DNA of 64,000 nucleotides from JAENVU01 sp046598395 (GCA_046598395.1 JBKJIQ010000026.1:1-64000); one strand, 5' to 3'; numbered from the stretch's first letter, positions 35,314 to 43,538 are shown. Program-made: numbers and translations. The notes: generated by a model not told the origin, from the sequence alone.

Positions 35314-37269
35314 TCACGGGCTGGGGATCGAGCTCGGGGAAACGCGTTCAAGGCGCAACGCGAACTGCATGATCGACCGGAAAACCGGGGCCGCCACCGC
35401 TCCACCATGCACCTGCCCTTGGGGCTCGTCGAGCATCACGACCGCTGCCAATCGGGGTGATTCGGCCGGCGCGAAGCCAACAAAGCTGGCGAAGTACTTA
35501 TACGGCATCACGTAGGGCTTCTTGCGCGCCGTGCCGGTCTTGCCCGCGACGGTAAAGCGTGGGATCGCGGCCTTCACTCCCGTGCCACTCCGGACCACTT
35601 TTTGCAAAAGGTCGTTGAGTTGCGCGGCCGTCGTCGCCGAGATCACGCGACGCGATGCCATTGGGGCGTTGCGATGACGAACACCGTCGGCATCGATCGT
35701 GGCCGCAACGAGCCGCGGCGGCCGGGTCACACCACCATTGGCAATGGTCGCAAACACATTGAGGGTCTGCATCGCCGTGGTCGCTATTCCGTAGCCGATC
35801 GGCATGCTGCCCATCATCGCGGGGTCGAACTGGAAGGGCGACGGCAGAATCCCCGGCGACTCGCTCGGGAACCCAATCGAAGTCCGCGCGTTGAAGCCAA
35901 AGTTCCGCATCATCTGATCCAACCGCGTGCGGCCGACTTTGTCGGCGATCTGAATGGTGCCGACATTGGATGACTGCGCCAAGATCTCCCGGACCGTCCA
36001 GTTTCCGGTGCCGTGCTGCTCGTCGTCTTGGAACTTCGCGCCGCCGACGGACGTCTCCCACGGCACCTGGAACCGCGTGTTCATGTCGATCTCGCCCGAC
36101 TCCAGCGCGGCAGCGACCGTGATGACCTTGGCCGTAGATCCTGGCTCATGAACATCAGTGAGCGGGTGATTGCTTTCCGACGGTGGTGCCGGCCGGGCCG
36201 GCCGGGTTGCGGTGGGGCCGTCGACGCTCACCATGGCGAGCACATCGCCGGTGCGGACATCCATCACCACCGCAGTTCCGCCGCGCGCCTTTGCTTTCTG
36301 CACCTCGGCGGTGAGCCGCTGATTGACCTCGTACTGCAGCGACTGATCGAGGGTGAGCACGAGGTCGCCACCCCTTTGGGCCGGAACTTCATGACGATCG
36401 GTGCCTGGAATCTCCCGGCCGCTCGGATCGCGTTCGGCCTGCAGGGTGCCGGGCGTCCCGCTGAGGAAACGGTTGTACTGGTGTTCCAAACCACCAAGAC
36501 CGTTGTCCGTTCCCACCCACCCGAGCACCGGCCCCGCCAGGCGAGCGTCGGGGTACTCCCGCTTGGACTCCGTGATCTGACCGATACCGGGCAACTTGAG
36601 CTGAGCCACCTGCTCGGCGAGTTTCGGTTCGACCCGGCGCGCGAGGTAACTGAACTGATTGTGCTTCTGTTGCAACGTGCTCACGAGTTCCGGCTCGGAG
36701 ATACCGAGTACCGGGGCCAGCACGTGGGCGACGGCGACTGGACGCTTCACCTGCGACGGATCGGCATAGATCGTCTGGCGGGCCACCGAAAGCGCCAGAT
36801 CTGCGCCGTTACGATCAAAGATCGACCCGCGCGTCGCACTCACGGTCGCGATGTTGCGAAGTTGCGAGGCGGCCAAGTCTTCGTAGGCCGAGTTACCGAC
36901 CGCTTGCAGATAGACCAGGCGACCGCCGATGACCGACAGCGCGATCACCATGACGACCACCATCACGATCAGTCGACGGCGCGGCTTCGCGGCGCCGATG
37001 GCCGGGCGGGCGGGCGCGAGACGACGGGAGCGGAGGGGGCGCGCTGGCGCCGACTGGTTGGGACCAGGCGAACGACGCGCTCGTGGTGCCGGACGAACGG
37101 GGACGCGGCCAACGGCGCGACCGGAGGCGGATCTGGCGTTGGGCACCGGAGATTGCCGCTTGGCGCGTTGCGGCGTGCGGGCCTTCGTCGCGCGGGCCTT
37201 CGTCGTGCGCGCTTGCGGCGGGCGGGCCTTCGTCGGGCGGGCCTTCGTCGGGCGGCCTGGCGCAGTCAT
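35314..37269 (-). CDS. ftsI: Septal transpeptidase FtsI (PBP3, class B)
   Basis: A 651-aa penicillin-binding protein. The N-terminal 98 residues are unusually long and very basic, with P-T-K-A-R-type repeats at 6-35. One TM segment follows (about 100-121), then the pedestal domain. Transpeptidase motifs: STAK at 378-381 with nucleophile Ser378, SSN at 433-435 and KTGT at 577-580. It crosslinks septal peptidoglycan with FtsW. There is no PASTA domain at the C-terminus. The gene lies 121 bp after ftsL. The Lys/Arg-rich tail would be cytoplasmic and could bind nucleic acid or acidic lipid; this is inference. Confidence 0.96.
   Translation of the reverse strand: MTAPGRPTKARPTKARPPQARTTKARATKARTPQRAKRQSPVPNARSASGRAVGRVPVRPAPRARRSPGPNQSAPARPLRSRRLAPARPAIGAAKPRRRLIVMVVVMVIALSVIGGRLVYLQAVGNSAYEDLAASQLRNIATVSATRGSIFDRNGADLALSVARQTIYADPSQVKRPVAVAHVLAPVLGISEPELVSTLQQKHNQFSYLARRVEPKLAEQVAQLKLPGIGQITESKREYPDARLAGPVLGWVGTDNGLGGLEHQYNRFLSGTPGTLQAERDPSGREIPGTDRHEVPAQRGGDLVLTLDQSLQYEVNQRLTAEVQKAKARGGTAVVMDVRTGDVLAMVSVDGPTATRPARPAPPSESNHPLTDVHEPGSTAKVITVAAALESGEIDMNTRFQVPWETSVGGAKFQDDEQHGTGNWTVREILAQSSNVGTIQIADKVGRTRLDQMMRNFGFNARTSIGFPSESPGILPSPFQFDPAMMGSMPIGYGIATTAMQTLNVFATIANGGVTRPPRLVAATIDADGVRHRNAPMASRRVISATTAAQLNDLLQKVVRSGTGVKAAIPRFTVAGKTGTARKKPYVMPYKYFASFVGFAPAESPRLAAVVMLDEPQGQVHGGAVAAPVFRSIMQFALRLERVSPSSIPSP
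37165..37254. repeat. 15-bp in-frame tandem repeat in ftsI N-terminus, about six copies
   Basis: Degenerate copies of a 15-bp unit (GGGCCTTCGTCGGGC at its most regular) encode RPTKA, RPTKA, RPPQA, RTTKA, RATKA, RTPQR at residues 6-35 of FtsI. The unit keeps the frame. Confidence 0.85.
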
Positions 37270-37390
37270 CGGCCGCGCCGCGTCGGAACCAGATCCGCTT
37301 CAGGCGGCGGCGGGTGGGGCAACCGACTCATCGGACGCGTTCCCGCGCCCAGCCGACGACGACGGGGCTGACCAGGCCGAGCCGAGGAGC

Positions 37391-37903
37391 TCATGGGCGC
37401 GACTCCAGATTCGGTTTGACGGTCTCCCATGATGCGGTTGAACTCGACGACCCTGACCGCGGCAACGACGCAGCCCCGCTCGAAACGCTTGCGGCGGGAG
37501 CAGTCCCGCGGGCAACGACCGGTAACTCGATGGTGCGCAGTCTCTTGGCCGGGACGAACCCAAGCTGCTGAGCACGCGCCACGATGGACCTCGGCGTCTG
37601 GGCCCGTGCGACTCGCAGCCGAACCGCCTCGTATCGACTGCGTTCGTTCGCAGTGAGCCGTTCCACTCTCGCCACCCGCAGCTGCGCTTCGGCCATGAGC
37701 GCGTGGACCGCGACGCCCACCAACGCGGCCGCGACAATTCCTGCCGCCCAGACCCGCACCGCCCACCGGCGGCGGACTTCCCGTCGACGGGCGTCGGGAT
37801 CGATCAGCCGCAGATGGCGCGGGCCGACGTCACGACCTGGAAGGTCCGGCGCAATCTGAGGCGCGGCCCGCCGCGGGATGCGCAGCGGCGCCGCGTCGCT
37901 CAT
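37391..37903 (-). CDS. ftsL: FtsL-like septum protein
   Basis: A 170-aa bitopic protein in the FtsL position between rsmH and ftsI. Basic cytoplasmic part (1-47), one TM segment (WAVRVWAAGIVAAALVGVAV, about 47-66), then a heptad-like coiled coil (AQLRVARVERLTANERSRYE, VRLRVARAQTPRSIVARAQQ) and the short LGFV block usual for FtsL/DivIC, ending in a Ser-rich tail. Primary sequence is poorly conserved in this family, so location and topology carry the call. ATG overlaps the rsmH stop by four bases. Confidence 0.8.
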   Translation of the reverse strand: MSDAAPLRIPRRAAPQIAPDLPGRDVGPRHLRLIDPDARRREVRRRWAVRVWAAGIVAAALVGVAVHALMAEAQLRVARVERLTANERSRYEAVRLRVARAQTPRSIVARAQQLGFVPAKRLRTIELPVVARGTAPAASVSSGAASLPRSGSSSSTASWETVKPNLESRP

Positions 37904-38832
37904 GCGAGACGCTCAATGGCGCGGAGACGAACGCTGGCCGCACGCGGATTCTCGGCCAACTCGTCGTCGCGAGGACGAACGGGTTTCCGTGTGAGCAATC
38001 GAACGAGCGGAGCCGGCTGGGGTACTGGCGGAAGGCGACGGGCGCTGCTCGGAGCCGGCGCAGTTCCCGACCAGCCCGCGAATCGCTGCTTCACGATTCG
38101 ATCTTCGAGTGAGTGGTAGGCCAACACGAGCGTGCGTCCGCCCGGCGACAACAGGTGCACCGTATCGTCAAGTCCTTCCCGGAGGTTCGGGAGTTCGCGA
38201 TTGACTTCCATCCGAATTGCTTGGAAGGTTCGGCGTGCGGGGTGACCGCCCTTGCGGCGGGTCGCGGCGGGGATCGCCGTCTTGATCGCGTCGGCCAACT
38301 CGCCAGTGGTCTCGAGCGGGCGACGCCGAACGATCTCGGCTGCAACTCGACGAGCGAACCGTTCTTCGCCGAGCTCGCTGATCACGGTCGCTAACTCCGC
38401 CTCCGTATAGGTGTTGACCACCTCGGCAGCGGTCAGCTCCTGGCGGGCATCCATACGCATATCGAGCGGCGCATCGGTCCAATACGAGAATCCACGCTCG
38501 GCCCGATCCAACTGCGGACTACTGACCCCAAGGTCAAACAGCACTCCCACGATGTCCCCCTCCTGTTGTGCGATTTCCCCGATGGCAGCGAAACCCGCCC
38601 GGACCAGCCGGACCCGGTCACCGAACCGAGCGAGCGACGCGGTCGAAGCCGCGATCGCTGCGTCGTCTCGATCAATCCCGAGCACGCGCAGATCTGGTCG
38701 AGCTTCGAGAAGGAGCCCGGCGTGGCCACCGCCGCCGACCGTTGCGTCAACGACAGTTCCTGCCGGAACGGGATTGAGGAGCTCGACCACCTCTCGGCCC
38801 AAGACCGGGCGATGGACGAACGCCTCACTCAC
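37900..38832 (-). CDS. rsmH: 16S rRNA (cytosine-1402-N4) methyltransferase RsmH (MraW)
   Basis: The 310-aa product methylates C1402 in the ribosomal P site. Motifs: FVHRPVLGREVVELLNP, VVDATVGGGGHAGLLLEARP (SAM loop), VLGIDRDDAAIAAS, GVLFDLGVSSPQLDRAERGF, FSYWTDAPLDMRMD, and LAYHSLEDRIVKQRF. GTG 38832 follows a strong GAGGAGGAA site. It is preceded by a 172-bp structured spacer after mraZ. Confidence 0.97.
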   Translation of the reverse strand: MSEAFVHRPVLGREVVELLNPVPAGTVVDATVGGGGHAGLLLEARPDLRVLGIDRDDAAIAASTASLARFGDRVRLVRAGFAAIGEIAQQEGDIVGVLFDLGVSSPQLDRAERGFSYWTDAPLDMRMDARQELTAAEVVNTYTEAELATVISELGEERFARRVAAEIVRRRPLETTGELADAIKTAIPAATRRKGGHPARRTFQAIRMEVNRELPNLREGLDDTVHLLSPGGRTLVLAYHSLEDRIVKQRFAGWSGTAPAPSSARRLPPVPQPAPLVRLLTRKPVRPRDDELAENPRAASVRLRAIERLA

Positions 38833-38848
38833 CGTTCCTCCTCGTGAG

Positions 38849-38975
38849 GACTCGGTCCGAGTCCGTCAGCAGCCCCCCGGTCGAACAGTGCCGTCCGGAT
38901 TTCTCCCCGGGGTCGGCTCGGTCGAAAGCGGGCGGAGTAGGGGCCTTCGACCGCGCCGGCCGGGGGGCTGCTGAC
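38849..38975 (-). ncRNA. Candidate structured leader between mraZ and rsmH
   Basis: Two perfect 16-bp arms (38865-38880 and 38960-38975; GTCAGCAGCCCCCCGG and its complement) enclose 79 nt. They extend to about 20 bp with one G-U pair, so the mRNA can form a very long stem. A second hairpin, GACTCGG-A-CCGAGTC (38849-38863), follows, then the rsmH ribosome site. A conserved mraW RNA motif has been described in 5' UTRs of actinobacterial mraW (rsmH) genes; location and strand agree, but I could not test the consensus. No protein-coding frame is convincing here. Confidence 0.55.
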
Positions 38976-39004
38976 GGGCCCGGAAACCGGTCCCGTCATG
39001 TCAA

Positions 39005-39448
39005 CTAGATGAATCCCATGTCATCAAGACCCGCGCTGCCACCGAAGATGTCGGCCTGAGCGTCGGTCTCCACTTCGCGCCACTTCACCGGGTTCCAGAG
39101 TTCAACCCGGTTGTCCACCCCAAGGACCATGACGTCTCGTTCAAGGCGCGCGAACTCACGCAGCGCCGGGGGAATCGCGAATCGACCTTGTTTGTCGGGG
39201 ACGAAGTGGCGAGCGGAGGCAAACCAGGCACGGGCGGCTTGACGCTGCCGTGCACCCTGGCGAGCGCTTTCGCGTACCCGTTCCGCCAACACTTCGAACT
39301 CCCCCTCGCTGTAGACGGCCAGACAGCCGTCCAAAACCTTCGTGAGTACTGCCCCAACTGCCAACGGCTCTCGGAAATCGACCGGCAGGATCACCCGCCC
39401 CTTGGCATCGAGCGAGTGCTGAAACTCGCCGAGAAAACCCAGGGACAT
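39005..39448 (-). CDS. mraZ: Transcriptional regulator MraZ
   Basis: A 147-aa protein starting at ATG 39448 (MSLGFLGEFQHSLDAKGRVI) with a GAGG site just upstream. It contains two MraZ/AbrB-like repeats, each with a D-x-K/Q-G-R-(V/F)-x-(L/I)-P core: DAKGRVILPVDFRE near residue 14 and DKQGRFAIPPALREFA near residue 85. MraZ forms octamer or dodecamer rings that bind repeated GTGG boxes and represses its own operon; such boxes lie at 39550-39575. It is the first gene of the dcw cluster. Confidence 0.96.
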   Translation of the reverse strand: MSLGFLGEFQHSLDAKGRVILPVDFREPLAVGAVLTKVLDGCLAVYSEGEFEVLAERVRESARQGARQRQAARAWFASARHFVPDKQGRFAIPPALREFARLERDVMVLGVDNRVELWNPVKWREVETDAQADIFGGSAGLDDMGFI

Positions 39449-39520
39449 CGAACCTCGCTCCAATCACTCCGATCACGCCCCACTTGCGGCCGGATGAACT
39501 CCCCTTGTGTGTCTGTCGGC

Positions 39521-39550
39521 ACCATACGACACCACCTACCCCCTTGTCAA
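39521..39550 (-). promoter_or_regulatory. mraZ/dcw promoter (sigma-70 type)
   Basis: On the minus strand a perfect -35 TTGACA (39545-39550) is followed after 18 bp by -10 TATGGT (39521-39526). The start point would be about 39513, giving a leader of roughly 65 nt before mraZ. It is the only clear promoter found for the long division operon. Confidence 0.8.
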
Positions 39551-39575
39551 CCCACTTCGCTCCACTTTCCTCCAC
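39550..39575 (-). promoter_or_regulatory. MraZ operator, three 10-bp-spaced GTGG boxes
   Basis: Reading the minus strand, GTGGAG (39575-39570), GTGGAG (39565-39560) and GTGGGT (39555-39550) occur at an exact 10-bp period with A/C/G spacers. The last box touches the -35 element. This matches the known MraZ box organisation (repeated TGGGN-like half sites, one helical turn apart), so binding would cover the -35 element and repress. Confidence 0.85.
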
Positions 39576-39598
39576 CTGACCGCTCGCAGCTTGCAATT

Positions 39599-39695
39599 GC
39601 TGGCGACCGGACGAGCCATCACACCGAGGCAGGGAGCCCACCAACTCCCCCGGCCCCTCCGGCTGGCGACCGGACGAGCCATCACACCGAGGCAG
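39599..39695. repeat. Dispersed intergenic repeat, copy C with duplicated 34-bp ends
   Basis: A 34-bp sequence (39599-39632) starting GCTGGCGACCGGACGAGCCA is repeated exactly at 39662-39695. The 29 bp between begin GGAGCCCACCAACTCCC, which matches copy E (51684) closely. The element lies upstream of the mraZ promoter in the 316-bp mraZ-phosphatase divergent gap. The rest of that gap holds the promoter, the operator and no gene. Confidence 0.9.
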
Positions 39696-39764
39696 AGTCC
39701 TGGACCACCGAATCGCGTCCTAATCTTGCTCCAGTCGACGCTCGGCAAAGACGAAGGTCCAGCA

Positions 39765-41459
39765 GTGGGACGTGTATGTGCGATCGGCCTCGACGCGGCG
39801 TCGATCGATCTGATCGACGATCTGTGCGATGCCGGCAAGCTGACTCACTTCGCCGAGATCCGCAACCGGAGCGCGCGTACGCGCCTGAACAGTGCACCCA
39901 CCCATCGACACGGGATGCTCTGGACCCAGTTCGTGACCGGCCGGGAAGCGACGTTCGATCAGTCCGGGTTTCGGTCGCACTTCGATCCAGAAACGTACGA
40001 GGTGTTCGAAGAACGAGCCCACCACGAGGAGTTCGGTTCGACCCCCTTCTGGGAGACGAGCCGCGTCCCCACCATCACGTTCGACGTGCCGCGCACGACG
40101 ATCTCGGGTCCGGGAGTTCACGTCACGTCCTGGGGCGCGCACGCGCCGTCGTACCCGCGAGCATCGGAGCCGCGCGGTCTTCTCACCGAGATCGACGCTC
40201 GCTTCGGCGTGCATCCCGGATTCGAGAACGATCACGCGTGCGGCTGGCACGACCAGCAACGCCTGAACCGGTTGGAAGATGCCGTTGCGGTCGGCTCGGC
40301 GCGCCGCGCCGAGATCGCGTGCTTCCTCATGGAACGGTTTCCGGATTGGCAACTGTTCGTGACCGTGATGTCCGAGGCCCACTCGGCCTCCGAGATGATG
40401 TGGCACGGCGTCGAGCCCGACCACCCCCTCGGACCGTTCGACCCCACGGTTGGTGAACGGTTGGCCCGTACTTTCGCGTCCATGGACCGCGCCGTCGGCA
40501 CGATCCTCGCTGCGCTCTGCCCCGACGACACCGTGATGATCTTCTCGCTCGACGGCATGCAGTCCAGCCCCAGCGATCTTCCGTCGATCGTGCTGCTACC
40601 CGAGTTGATGCACCGCCAACAGATCGGCACATCGCTGATGCGCGATCCGGACCAGGACGCATGGCGGCGCGCCGGCTTTCCTCCGGTCGTTCCCCGCCGG
40701 GGCATACCGTGGCGTCACGATCTCGACCGGCGCCTGATGCACGACCCGGCGCAGTCGTGGATTCGGTCGGTGCAGCGCGTCCCGGCCTACGAAGCCGCCC
40801 GTCAAACGAAGATCGGGCGGCGGGTTGTCGAACGCGTGAAGCACGCGAGACTCGGCGCGCTGGGTGTAGTGATCCCCGGCGAGTCGGATGAATCCCCCGA
40901 GGCCATGGAGACCGCTCGCGATCGCGTCGACCAAATCCTGTTCATCGGCAACTACCGCCCGTACTGGAACCGCATGCGCTCGTTCGCGTTGCCCACCTTT
41001 GGCGATGGCTATCTCCGCATGAACCTCCGCGGTCGCGAACGCCACGGACTCCTCGACATCGCCGGCTACGACGCCGAACGGCGCGCGCTCGACGAACTCA
41101 TCCACGCCTGCCGCAACCCGCGAACCGGACTCCCCGTGACCGACGACATCGAGTGGCTCGACGCACGCACCGCGTTGGAGCCCGACCGGAGAACGTACGC
41201 GGACGGGATCGTGCATTGGACGCATCCGACCGACGCGTTCGATCATCCCGAGCTCGGCATGATCGGACCATTTCCCATGCACCGGACCGGGGCCCACCAC
41301 GAGATCGGGTTCCTCTGGGTGGCCGGCCCGAACGTGACCCCCGGTATTCGTGACGAACGTTCAGTCCTCGACCTCGTGCCGACCATCCTCCACGCAGTGG
41401 ACCCGAGCGCGACACCGCCGCCCTCCGGCACTCCGATCGCCGTCACCGCACCGACGTGA
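39765..41459 (+). CDS. Alkaline-phosphatase-superfamily protein, nucleotide phosphodiesterase-like
   Basis: A 564-aa protein starting at GTG 39765 (VGRVCAIGLDAASIDLID) with a GAAGG site. The first metal Asp is in IGLDAAS; the Thr/Ser nucleophile is expected in SAPTHRHGMLWTQFVTGR; FSLDGMQSSP and a late HHEIGFLWVAGPNV (the G-P-N variant of the superfamily tail) complete the pattern. No signal peptide. It diverges from mraZ and is followed 12 bp later by a broken glycosyltransferase gene, suggesting a former small glycan-modification operon. Substrate unknown. Confidence 0.78.
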   Translation: MGRVCAIGLDAASIDLIDDLCDAGKLTHFAEIRNRSARTRLNSAPTHRHGMLWTQFVTGREATFDQSGFRSHFDPETYEVFEERAHHEEFGSTPFWETSRVPTITFDVPRTTISGPGVHVTSWGAHAPSYPRASEPRGLLTEIDARFGVHPGFENDHACGWHDQQRLNRLEDAVAVGSARRAEIACFLMERFPDWQLFVTVMSEAHSASEMMWHGVEPDHPLGPFDPTVGERLARTFASMDRAVGTILAALCPDDTVMIFSLDGMQSSPSDLPSIVLLPELMHRQQIGTSLMRDPDQDAWRRAGFPPVVPRRGIPWRHDLDRRLMHDPAQSWIRSVQRVPAYEAARQTKIGRRVVERVKHARLGALGVVIPGESDESPEAMETARDRVDQILFIGNYRPYWNRMRSFALPTFGDGYLRMNLRGRERHGLLDIAGYDAERRALDELIHACRNPRTGLPVTDDIEWLDARTALEPDRRTYADGIVHWTHPTDAFDHPELGMIGPFPMHRTGAHHEIGFLWVAGPNVTPGIRDERSVLDLVPTILHAVDPSATPPPSGTPIAVTAPT

Positions 41460-41471
41460 TGAACTGAGACT

Positions 41472-42317
41472 GTGGTCCCTCCCCGAAGCGACGCGACGAC
41501 GGTCTCCGTCGTCGTCCCACGATCGGTCGCGCCATCCTCGCCGACCTGGTCGCGCGGGTCATCGAAGAGCAGCCGTCCGAGCTGATTCTCGTGGCCGACG
41601 CGCATCCCGACCACGTGCACCGAGCGGTCGCGGCAAGCGGGCTCGCCCACGATCGGCGCGTGCGGGTGATTCCCGGCCCTGGCCGAGGCGCTGCGCTCGC
41701 TCGTCAAACGGGGATCGATGCCGCGACCGGCGACGTCGTACTCCTCCTCGACGACGACGTCGTGCCCGAACCCGGACTCATCAACGGCCACCGCGCCGCG
41801 CACGACGCCGCGCCGAACCGGGTAGTCGTCGGCTACATCCCGATCGCGACCGATCTCGTGCACCGCAGCGTGATCGCGGCGATCTACTCGAACGACTACG
41901 AGCGGGAGTGCACGGTGCTCGATGAGCATCCCGAGTTGTTGTTGCTCGCATTGTGGAGTGGCAACGTGTCGATGCGCCGCGCCGACTGCGACCGGGTTCC
42001 GCAGGCGGTCGACACCTTTCAGGATCGGCTGCTCGAAGACACGGAGTTCGGTGTTCGGTGTTCGGTGCGCGCTCGCCGGGCTGGACGGTACGTTCGATCG
42101 CAACCTCCGAGCGGTGCATCATCACGACCAGTCAGTCACCACGTTTCTGGAGATCGCGGCCCGCCAGACGCGTGACTACAAGTACCTGTGCGCGCAATAT
42201 CCACTCCTCACCCAACTGCCCGATCCGTCACTCGGGATGCCGCGCATCGCGGGCGCGGTGCTGCGCGCCACCCAGACCCGTGGTCTTGGTCCGCCCTTGC
42301 GACGCGTCACCCTCTGA
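41472..42317 (+). pseudogene. Family 2 glycosyltransferase, disrupted by two frameshifts
   Basis: The three frames join into one GT2 protein. Part 1: TTVSVVVP from GTG 41472. Part 2, in another frame: TIGRAILADLVARVIEEQ, LILVADAHPDHVHRAV, GDVVLLLDDDVVPEPGLI (metal-binding Asp cluster). Part 3: ALAGLDGTFDRNLRAVHHHD to the stop at 42317. Shift 1 is a missing base in a C run at about 41516-41518 (VVP-TIGR needs CCCC). Shift 2 is a third copy of the 7-bp unit TTCGGTG at 42047-42067. Either a recent pseudogene, a sequencing error at the C run, or a switchable gene. It follows the phosphatase gene by 12 bp. Confidence 0.82.
42047..42067. repeat. 7-bp tandem repeat (TTCGGTG)x3 inside the glycosyltransferase gene
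   Basis: Three exact heptamers. Two copies would read E-F-G-V-R-C-A-L-A-G in frame; three shift the frame by one. Confidence 0.95.
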
Positions 42318-42585
42318 GCCGCAACCCGCCTCGGACGCGGTCGGCCGACACCGCTGCGTATCAAAGCCGTGGTCTTCGCCCGCGCCGCCGTCCAACTCGC
42401 CGCCTGAACCCACGGGTCCCAAAGCGTCGCACCTTCGTGCCACCACGTGACCGAATCCGATCCCTCGGGTCCCACAGATCGCCACCGTCACGGGTCCAGC
42501 CGCGGGCGGCGAGCCGGTGCGAGGCGTCGTTACGCGGGGCACCGCAGGTGGTCTCAACGTCCGTGGCAACGCCCAGCAGGAACTC

Positions 42586-42664
42586 GCGGAGGCGAGCCGC
42601 GACGCAGCGAGCCCCTTACCCGCGACCCCGTCCTTCAGTAGCGAGCGAACGAGCAATCAGAACG
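42586..42664. repeat. Dispersed intergenic repeat, copy D
   Basis: GCGGAGGCGAGCCGCGACGC then GCGAGCCCC, and the core box GCGAGCGAACGAGCAATCAG with AACG at 42641-42664. The element ends 7 bp before the HNH stop codon. The surrounding gap 42318-42670 (353 bp) shows no convincing gene, RNA or promoter otherwise. Confidence 0.75.
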
Positions 42665-42670
42665 AGCCGT

Positions 42671-43156
42671 TCAGCAGAGATAGGGCATCCATGCCGCTTC
42701 GATGGGGCCGCCGGTCGTGACGGCCCAGGATGGGTGGGGTGCGATGGGACGACGGCGGAGTCGCAGGTCGGTCTCGGCCAGGAATCGATTCTCCTTGCGC
42801 GAGTTACACGGCCGACACGACGCGACGACGTTCTCCCAGCTGTGTTCACCACCGCGAGATCGCGGGATGACGTGATCGAGATTCTCCGCCGGTCGGTCAC
42901 AATATTGGCACCGGTGGCCATCGCGTGCGAAGACCGAGCGGCGCGACAGTGGCACCCGGCTTCGGTACGGGACCCGCACGTAGTGCACGAGTCGGATCAC
43001 CGACGGACAGGGCACCGACACACGCTCGGCATGAAACTCCATACCGTCCCGGGCGATGACCTCGGCTTTGTCCTTGAGGACCAAGACCACGGCTCGCCGC
43101 CACGACACGATGCACAACGGATCGAAGGTGGCGTTCAGCAACAATGTTCGGTCCAC
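42671..43156 (-). CDS. HNH endonuclease, stand-alone
   Basis: The 161-aa product starts at GTG 43156 (VDRTLLLNATFDPLC) with a perfect AGGAGG site seven bases upstream, which decides against the longer frame. The HNH core is RDGHRCQYCDRPAENLDHVI followed by PRSRGGEHSWENVVASCRPC; two CxxC pairs bind structural zinc and the H-N-H residues follow the DHVIPRSRGG beta-hairpin. This family (similar opening LLLNAT-x-x-P-L) is widespread in actinobacteria as a single chromosomal gene, and need not be mobile. Its biological role is unclear. Confidence 0.9.
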   Translation of the reverse strand: MDRTLLLNATFDPLCIVSWRRAVVLVLKDKAEVIARDGMEFHAERVSVPCPSVIRLVHYVRVPYRSRVPLSRRSVFARDGHRCQYCDRPAENLDHVIPRSRGGEHSWENVVASCRPCNSRKENRFLAETDLRLRRRPIAPHPSWAVTTGGPIEAAWMPYLC

Positions 43157-43271
43157 GCGCGCACCTCCTCGTGCGAGCCCGCCCGGCAGTGCTCCAACCG
43201 ATTCTTTCGGTCGCGCCAGCACCGTCGCCACGATCTTGGTTCCCGGCATCCGGGCCCGGAATCCGATGAGG

Positions 43272-43538
43272 TTACCGGTCGGGGTGGCGACACCACCTCA
43301 GATAGGTGATGAGATCTGCGGCGTCGATCGCCGCGTGCTCGGAGCCGTACTGCGTCTCCATGCGGAACCGGAGATAGTCGGGCTCGGGAAGTGGGAGGAA
43401 CGGCGGCTTCTTCCACCAGTAGCGAGGAGCAATCCGGACTACCTGGCGGATAGCAGTGACCCACAGCTCGGGATGGAGCAGCAGGGCGACCAGCATCAGC
43501 ACAGCCCGATGAGTCCCGGCGAGGAGTCCGACCTTCAT
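43272..43538 (-). CDS. Small conserved protein of unknown function
   Basis: 88 aa if started at ATG 43538 (MKVGLLAGTHRAVLMLVALL); a longer frame to 43613 would overlap the divergent MoxR start, so the shorter start is chosen. One hydrophobic N-terminal helix (RAVLMLVALLLHPELWVTAI) is followed by an aromatic/Pro-rich stretch WWKKPPFLPLPEPDYLRFRM and an acidic YGSEHAAIDAADLITYLRWC. Probably membrane-associated. It resembles uncharacterised actinobacterial proteins but I cannot name a family. Divergent from moxR by 62 bp. Confidence 0.6.
   Translation of the reverse strand: MKVGLLAGTHRAVLMLVALLLHPELWVTAIRQVVRIAPRYWWKKPPFLPLPEPDYLRFRMETQYGSEHAAIDAADLITYLRWCRHPDR

Noticed and set aside
23209..39448. 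Absence of ftsA and ddl in the dcw cluster as an anomaly
   Set aside because: Normal for actinobacteria, which use SepF and encode ddl elsewhere.
39599..39695. CRISPR-like 34-bp repeat, 29-bp spacer, 34-bp repeat
   Set aside because: Only two units, no cas genes, and the repeat and 'spacer' both match the dispersed intergenic repeat found at other sites.
42671..43156. HNH endonuclease as homing or mobile element
   Set aside because: Intact stand-alone actinobacterial type, no intron, intein or flanking repeats pointing to insertion; the adjacent dispersed repeat is seen elsewhere too.
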